From contig NC_091574.1 of assembly GCF_042767895.1 (NCBI RefSeq), positions 22,030,647 to 22,040,646 on the forward strand: 10,000 bases of DNA, read 5' to 3'. Origin of the DNA: Penaeus vannamei. Taxonomy: Eukaryota; Arthropoda; Malacostraca; Decapoda; Penaeidae. The translations under genes and the position numbers were made by a program. The notes under the pieces were generated by a model. It was not told the origin of the DNA, searched no databases, and saw only the letters and a list, made by a program, of their open reading frames with translations. Positions 1 through 7,700 of this stretch are shown piece after piece; the stretch's first letter is position 1; each line of letters starts with the position of its first letter.

Positions 1-847
1 TTAACTGTAAATTAACAATTTTACAATGTACTAAAATTCATGCATAAGGAAAACCAAAAAGATCCATAAAGTAAACCAACAGAAAAGCATGCAACTGTGC
101 AAATTGTAAAGACTCCACACAACAGGCACTGCTATGAAGATGATGTGTTGTTGATAATGCCAAAAAAATACTACCATGCAAAAATGAGGCACATGCCACA
201 AAGACATAGAGGTGAATACCATGCCCCATATTTATTTGAACTAAAGGCAGCAATGCAAAGTCCTCTTTTGTTTTTCTTTAGTCTCAATCTATTAAGTTAA
301 CACAAACAATATTCTTATAAATAATTTTGACAAGAGAATTATAGGCTTGTGTCTCTCACAAATTTTTGCCTTGTGAGTATGTGTAGTTATGTTCCAATAT
401 AAAGATAGTGATTACAGAAATAAAGAAAATGAGAATAGGGAGGGAGAGAAAAAAGAAAGAAAATGGCTTCAGAAAGACTAAGTTCAACCATGAAAATGAA
501 AGGGCACAAAGATCCTCCCATGCTTATTTACTTCATTTATCCAATATTACCCTCCAAAGGATATTACTCCATCTTGTTTATCTCTTAGTCTTGTTATGCC
601 ATATTTGGCTCAAGAGACAGATGCACTTACCTTCTGCTTCTAGTAAAAACTTTAAATCTAGTACACTTTCAGCCTCTACCAGAATTCCAAAGCAAGATTA
701 TCTCAACCAAAAAGTTTACCACCTATTTAAGCAAGCTTAAATGGACTGAGCATCATTGGAAGTATCATCATGTTGCTCTCTCTGCTGAAAACATAGAACG
801 ATGGACTTGTGTCACACTGTCACCATGCTTAAAATTAATCTACTCAC
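1..847 (-). other. AT-rich left flank: intron and possible 3' end of the gene
   Basis: No secure coding sequence is visible here. On the minus strand a good acceptor (ATGTTTTCAG) ends at 785, only 63 bases after the exon j donor. Joined there, the frame would add about 17 residues and stop, which would make a short terminal exon. A minus-strand AATAAA hexamer at 236-231 could then serve as a polyadenylation signal. A donor-like AGAAG|GTAAGT lies at 631/630, but no in-phase exon leads into it. Equally, all of this may be ordinary intron with the next real exon further left. Confidence 0.35.
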
Positions 848-1712
848 CCATCCTCCTCATTCTCATGTTCTTCCTCTTCTGGTCCATTGGCAACTCCACG
901 CAGACTCCTCCTCAAGCCAGCAGCTGCTGCGTCTGAGGAGGAGAGGTTTCTGCTCAGCCTTGACTTTTTCGATCTGAGGTTGACCGGATCTGGTTGCTCT
1001 TCAATGCGTTTGGACTTTCTGGTTCTTGATGTTTCCTCAACTTCATTATTTCTTCTCGTGTGTCTCTCAACAACTTCATGGTTCTGACTGATTGTGCGGT
1101 CTTTCTCATCACTCCTTCTCGCTCGTTTGTGCTTTGGAGTTAGTCTCTCCTCTGCCTCCTGCTGGCTCTTATTTTTCTGAGCCTCATTCTTGTCAGTATC
1201 CACTGGTGCTTGCTCTTCCTCCTCAATCTCGGAGTGTTTCCTCCTCCGACCTTCCCTACTACTGTTGACAGAGGAGTTCAAGGTCTTATTCCTGAGTCTC
1301 TGTGAACGCTCTGACTCCCCTGCTGATGTATTATGAGATTCCTTTTCCATGTCCCCTATGGAGGTGTCTTGCTTTCTCCGAGTTCTCGAGGACTCTCTGT
1401 GGCTTGTGATGGTTTCCTCGGTTTCTTGTGCTTCCGCTTTTCTTTTATTTCTAGATGTTTCCCTGACAACAGAGGCGTCTTCTTCACTCTCTCCAACTTC
1501 AGGTTTCTTTCTAGTCCTACTAGAGGTTTCCCTCCGGCTCTTTGGTATCATGACTGAGGAATCATTGTCTTCCTCTGTAATTTCCCTTGAATCTTCAGTG
1601 TCTACTTCCCCATAGTTAACTCGTGAGCTGGATGCCACTCTCCTTGAGTTCCTTGGTGTAGACATTGAATCTAGATTGCCTCTCTTGTTGCTCACTAGGT
1701 CTTTGATAAAAT
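848..1712 (-). CDS. KAT6A/KAT6B (enok): KAT6 exon j: long exon with alternating acidic/basic repeats
   Basis: This is the longest exon (865 bases, residues 783-1069 plus two bases). The acceptor is a good TTCTTCTCCAG before 1712. The protein is almost entirely Glu, Asp, Arg, Lys, Ser and Thr. A short basic unit recurs with acidic spacers: SSRTRKKPE, TSRNKRKAE, SSRTRRKQD, SREGRRRKH and TSRTRKSKR. It is predicted to be disordered. The exon ends in an acidic run (EEEEHENEEDG). At 849-841 the minus strand reads GGGTGAGTA: GTGAGT at 847-842 is an excellent donor, but the same bases put an in-frame TGA at 846-844. I favour splicing, because KAT6 proteins normally continue, but termination here cannot be excluded. 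Confidence 0.87.
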
Positions 1713-4700
1713 CTGGAGAAGAAATGTCAACAATTAAACATATTTCAAAGACAAATTAAATACCCATATATCTTTTTCAGATATTCTTTGGTATATTCAG
1801 AAAAAATACTATTCACTGAAAGCTGAATCACCAAAAAGGCTTTTGCCTACTAGAAAAATTACATTTCCTTATTGTATATGAATTCATTTTCAATCCATTC
1901 CTATCAAACACTAATTTTTTTAAAATTAAAATCAAAGACAGTAGAAGCAGTTTTCAAAAAGGAAAAATACACTGTATGGACATTATCATAAATTACTTTT
2001 GGACTCCTAAAAAAAACGTTCAAGCATTTCACTATCTTCAAGTTCTTGTATAACCCAACTTGGCAAAACTACCTTTGAAACAGTGTTTCATCTTATACAA
2101 TATAGAGACTTTTGATTATATATGAGTTTCTTTTTGTTAACACTTATTTCCTTGTCAAGAGTCTATTGGCATACCTTTTTCTGTTGGCTGCGGCTCCTCT
2201 AAGCTCAGCCTCTCATCTTCGTTGTGGCCTCTCACTCTTCGTTTCCCTCTCCGCCTCTCCAGAGAACACTGAGTTTCCTTGAGGGTATGTGACTTCCTCC
2301 TTTCGCTGTGGAGGCTTCGGAAGGTAGGTTCAAAATCGCTCTCATCCTCTTCCTTAAAAACATAAGCATCCTCCTTTGAGGCTAATGACATCTTGTCATC
2401 AATTTTGTTTTGTGAGGAAATGTTTTCAGTCTGTTTGATATCATCAACACTGCTGTTAATATTCTCCTTCTCCCTCTCTTTGGCTTCCACCTGAAAGTAT
2501 GAGTAAATGTGAATTTTGCAGTCATTCTATCAAACTTAACTGTGAGTTAGAAAGGTATAGCATCAATTTCTTTTGCATTGTCATTAAAAGATTCATGATT
2601 CAATTTATCCCCATCAGTGAACATAAATTCTTTACCACACCAATAATTAATTTTTACCACATCAATAATAAAGTAATGAACACTTCTGACAAGACTTTAA
2701 CAAGAATAATAAAGATTGTTACTCTGACCATAGTAAATGAAATGGTGACAAGTGAAGATCTGTAAAATAATGAATTAATGCCCCTGGGATATTAGAAAGA
2801 CATTGTGAAGATACGTCTAAAAACAGCATACACTGAGAGGCAAATTCAAAATTTGAAAAATGCAGAAAGCAATCTTTTCTGAAAGTGACAAACAAAAGTT
2901 GGCGCAAACGATCATCCTTACCACAGACTCCGAAATCTCGGCTGTGTCGGGGACCTTGGCAGCTCTTCCTCGCTTCTTGGGGGAAGGTGACAACAGCACA
3001 GGAGGCACTTGGGATACTTCCTCCTCCACTTTCTTGGGCTCAGGCTCCGACTCTGGCTCCGGCTCTGGCTCTGGCTCTGGCTCCGGCTCAGGTTCTGGCT
3101 CCGGCTCCGGCTCTGGCTCTTCCTCCTCCTCTTGTAGTTTGCTGCTTTCATCTGCCAACACTGGTTCCTTCTCCGATTCCTCCACCTTGATGTCATCCAT
3201 CTTACATGATTCATCGTTTTTGCTGATCTCCAGACTGTCATTTTCTTTCTTCTCCTTTGTCTCTTCTTTCTCTTCCTCCTCCTGAAAGGAGAGGGTAATA
3301 TGCTTTACTAGCATTTCTAATATACTTCTCATAAGAGCATGATCAAAACAAAATCTTGAAAAAAATTTCCTAATTGCAATTTTTTCAGTATAATCCTGCC
3401 TCATTTGCACATGTGCATGCACGCACACACATACTGACACTCACACACTCTCTCTCTACACCTAAAAATGCCATGAAGAGACACCCTACCTCATCAGAGT
3501 CTTGTTGCACGGATACATTATGCCCAGGTACAAGTGGTGACCAGCGGAGTGCTTCTGGATCTAGCCGCAATCTCCGGGGGTTGTTCAGCTGCTTCTGGTA
3601 GTGTTCCTCTACCATATTCCAGTCTATGCTAACTACCATTCTGAAATGTTTGAGAGAATTCTTAGGGATACTTTTCTTAATATTTTTAATACAAATACTT
3701 GCTCTTATAAATTACCTGTCTTCTCCTTTATATTGGGTTTCCTTTCTTTTTCCTATCATTATCTTCATTGTGAATTCCTCCTTTAAAAAACCAAATCAAT
3801 ATGAAGAAAGTCAAATCTTGTTTTATCATTTGAGTATTAACATTTATCAATAATTATGCATCAAAACATCAAAAGCAAGATGAAAAACTCTTTATTGTAC
3901 TAGCACCTTCTTTAACCAAAACAGTTTTACTTACTGTCCTAATGCATTTCTCTTAAAGAAGCCAAGAATATTCAGTGTATACACAACATCAGCAGGATAC
4001 ATGGCTTTGTCCTTGACCACTTCTTGGATACAGAAGGAGCTTTTGTCCCGTAGGTGAAACAGGTACTCCAAGATAACCGACTTCCAATAGGCAGTGTAAG
4101 AAACTCTTCCCAGGTCGGAGAGGGGCTTCTCAGGTGTTCCTGGCTGGCCCTCTCTTTTCGACAGCAAGTAGCCTGAAAATGTTGTTAATTAATGGCTATG
4201 GAATGAAGAAGATACCCAATACCCTAACTTATGATATCATGATTATATTTATGTGGTAGACCCTTCAATATATCCTTCCCTCTCTTGAAAGGCAGCTTTG
4301 CACTACCTTCCAAGTTTGCAATTAAAAGACTTTACATTTATCTAGATCAGTGGTACTCAACCTCTGCATCATGGCACACAAGAATGTCACAATAACCCTT
4401 GTAGCAGGTCACATAATAATTTGCAGATGTGTATTTCTTGCTCTTAGCCCCATATTGCAGGTGTGCATCCCTTCTTCCCATAACAAACTAAGCCCAAATG
4501 CTAGCTGGCAAGAATACACACCAAATAATTATATATCTTCCAGTGCATTTGGTTCAATCTCATACAAATAAGTTTCTTTGGGAAATGCAGTTGATGATAG
4601 TTCCTCAACAACCGCACATATCATTTTTTTATTTAGTTACTTTGATCTTCTCCATTATCATAGAAAGAACCATAAATCTAATGAAAATCTATAAATATCA

Positions 4701-7700
4701 AAACAGGTGTATAATGAGCAATCAGTAACAAAACCTTTAAGAGATATGACAAAAATTGTTGTAACTTATCTCTACTACTGTTAAGGAAACAAACAAATTT
4801 TCTATCCATCACATTTGCCAACACAAACAAACTTGATAAGAATGCAAGTAAATAATCACATCCAAATACTAATCACAGGGAAAGAGAGAAAAGGCCAAAT
4901 ACACATTTAATAAGAAGAAATACTCATACTTGGTGCTTCCCCAACAGATCCCTGGTACTCCTATTGCTAAAGATGTATCCATGTTTTTTTCAAATTCACT
5001 ACTCTAGTAAAAAATTTGTTGGTGATGTATTTTGCAAAATATTTATTACTTGAATTCTGTTTCTAGAAAATGACATAGGGATAATGCATTAACCCGTTGG
5101 ATTCAGTTGTGTCACGGAAATCAGTGTGCCGAAAACATGGGCAACGGGTTACTAAGTAACCAACATCCCAGGCATGTGGCGCATAGGCTGGGTGCCCATG
5201 AACACCCACTAGCAGTGACAAGACTCTGTTGCCTGCCCTTTGCAAAGTTATTTTATGTAAACTTTTTTTATCTTTATTGCCATTTTTCAATGTCCATATT
5301 TGTCTTTTAACTTGCTTTATCCAGATGGTAATAGCTTATTTTCCTTGCACAGACTCCATATCATCTCTCTATGTAGTAAACAACTCAGTGCAAGGAAAAA
5401 AATAAAGAACATTTGGTTATTTGAGTCATATCTCTAGCTAGGAATATAGTGCGCAGCATGGAAATGGAGTCCTCCCTGGAGCCGGCACTCTTCCAGTCCA
5501 GCTTACGCACATTACACTCCACTTTCGTTTATCAATGGGAATATGCTAAAGCCCCCTTCTAAGCACCAAATGAATCAAATCACACTCCAAGAGGTTTGTG
5601 CACTAATGGAGAGTCTTTTCCGTTACCCTGGCCTTTGCTCATAATGGCCAATTCCCATCACTAATGCCACAGCCAATTTGTCTGATGACAGAATGTACAC
5701 GTCACCTGCCCCTCGACTCAAGTTTTCCCATGACGTCATTAGGGTCCAATGGGTTAATATTTCACTGTTACTAAATGGAAAATGAAAATTGTTTCTGTCT
5801 TCAGCTTCCAGAATATCATACATCATGATTTCTTTTCATCAATTTAACATTACATCACCATCAAAAGTACAGTTATGGATGCTTATGAAAATTTCAGCAG
5901 TTTTATAATTTTACTTCAGCATCACATAACATCATGACTATCATTAACATAAACGTAAGACTTAACCGTATTACTAAAAAACAGTTGCAAAGCACAATCA
6001 AACAGATCTACCCATACAGTATCAATCATATACTTACTAAAATCAATAAGGAAACGCCCGTAGCCTTGCCGCTGGTACTGTGGCATAGTCATGATACATG
6101 ACACATTATATTTTAATGCTGAGAGCTTCTCCTTACTGAAGTATCCAACAAGATGGCAACCCTTCTCATCATTGCGAGTTAAAACGTAGAAGAGAAAGGG
6201 TTCTACATCATAGTATAGAGTCTTATGATCCAGGAACAATTTAGCTAATAGGCACAGATTCTGACAATATATTTTGCTCACATTACCATCCACCTGAAAT
6301 AACAATGGCACTGTTAGACATGCATTTTTTTGTCTAATACTTTCTTAGTATAGTATTCAAAATATACACACAAATATGATACATCTATATTCTGCAACAC
6401 AGATTCAGTTTTTGCAGCAGTACTTAGAAGACAATTCTAACAAAAATGAATCTGCTAGGATCTGAAAATGTTACAAGTACACCACTATCAACCAATAAAA
6501 CAATACAATCCTTTACTTTATTTCCACTGACCACTGAAACTCTAATAACAAAACAAGCAAGAAGGAGGAACATACCTCAAAGACAGAAAGATTATCTTTC
6601 CGGTAGATTTCAGTACCAGGTGGAGTGCGCCAAAGACACTTTTCCAAGTGCCGGCCCAACATAGAGACACTTTTCATGTACTTAAGACAGAATTCACAAA
6701 GGAACAGTTTGGTTAACCTGTCAGGAGGTATTGAAAAAATTAATAATGTGTATAAACCTTAGATGTATCATCTTAAAACTACTTTAAAAGTGTAACTTAT
6801 AATAATCAATAAACATTAAGGCACTCTTACTGTTATTACTCTAATGATTCCTAAAACTAATGCAATGGCTGGAATCAAGAAAATTGGAGGGGAAAAAAAG
6901 GACTCACAGACAGACACAACAAAATAAAACGTACAGAAGAGACTGATTATTAAAGTGATTTCTAAAAGAAAATGATGGACGCCTGGTAAAGGCTCTTGAT
7001 CCTGGGGTAGCATGAGTACGAATGACTTTGGTTTATCTATTTTGCTTGACATAGATGGCTGGTCAAATGACAAAATAATAATACGGCAGACAGTATAAGT
7101 ACCCAGCGTTAATAAAAAAAGGAAAGGAAAGGAAAGGAAAGGAAAGGAAAGGAAAGGAAAGGAAAGGAAAGGAAAGGAAAGGAAAGGAAAGGAAAGGAAA
7201 GGAAAGGAAAGGAAAGGAAAATAAAACAAAATAAAATAAAGAAACCTGAAGGAAAACAAGAGACAAAAAGGATTTACGTACCGTGCATATTCCTGGGGGT
7301 ATGGAGCGGAATACCATGTCTGAATATCATACTGGCCAAAATCTATGCTGGCTGGACACCGTGACATATTGAAGGGGTCCCGCTCTTGAACCGTTGTTCT
7401 ATTTTTATCCATTTCCTGGTAAAGAGACAAGTCCACTGATGAGCTTCTTAAAACATAGAGTAGTTATTTATAAACAAAGCCCATAGTTATTCCCAGAAAA
7501 AAAAAGAAAAAAAGTTTATAGCTTTATCTGTCAAGATGATGTCTTCATATATGACTAGAACTTTCTTTTTCAGAATCATTATTGACATCTTAAACAAAGC
7601 AAAGTCATCCAACATTCTAAAATACTTCATATAGAAAATTACTTAATGCATTATAACATCCCATACTTTCTCTTTAGAGTTCAAACTCACCTGCACTGCC

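Larger units (their letters stand above)
5089..5757. mobile_element. TTAA-bounded inverted-repeat element (MITE-like, piggyBac-type target)
   Basis: The block is flanked by TTAA at 5089-5092 and 5754-5757. The left end reads TTAACCCGTTGGATTC and the reverse complement of the right end TTAACCCATTGGACCC. Similarity continues weakly inward for about 40 bp (GTCACGGAAA against GTCATGGGAAAA). TTAA duplication plus CCC-starting ends is the pattern of piggyBac-superfamily and related non-autonomous elements. No transposase frame is present, so it is a passive MITE-like copy, somewhat degenerate. Its base composition is more GC-rich than the surrounding intron at both ends, while the centre (about 5230-5440) is AT-rich and may be a nested insertion. 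Confidence 0.65.
4173..6037 (-). other. Intron e/f, 1.9 kb, enlarged by repeat insertions
   Basis: This is the longest intron in the window and splits the MYST core between Phe426 and Tyr428, within Ser427. The donor is GTAAGT and the acceptor CATTTTCAG. It contains a possible hAT-like terminus near 4348 and a TTAA-bounded element at 5089-5757. Removing the latter would leave about 1.2 kb. The rest is AT-rich and no additional exon was found. Confidence 0.85.

Noticed and set aside
584..672. Small minus-strand exon ending at the GTAAGT donor after 631
   Set aside because: The open frame EAESVLDLKFLLEAE looks coding-like, but the possible acceptors do not keep the phase set by exon j. Left as a weak candidate only.
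408..740. Plus-strand open frame of 110 codons
   Set aside because: AT-rich, low-complexity sequence with no domain or splice context; judged to be chance.
887..1615. Several plus-strand open frames rich in Ser, Phe and Leu
   Set aside because: All are antisense to exon j, whose charged codons read as Ser/Phe/Leu on the other strand.
2860..3285. Plus-strand open frame of 141 codons rich in Gly-Ser
   Set aside because: It is the antisense of exon h and its length comes from the hexanucleotide repeat, which is open in several frames. The minus strand has matching splice sites and fits the KAT6 frame.
4348..5088. Full-length hAT transposon
   Set aside because: Only one terminus-like sequence was found, with no inverted partner or 8-bp duplication, so it is kept only as a low-confidence site.
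6816..7436. Single long minus-strand open frame of 206 codons with a Phe-Leu-Ser-Phe-Pro repeat that looks like a membrane protein
   Set aside because: Only 7415-7282 is coding. The rest is intron read through the (GGAAA)20 array, where the antisense TTTCC units give a spurious hydrophobic repeat.
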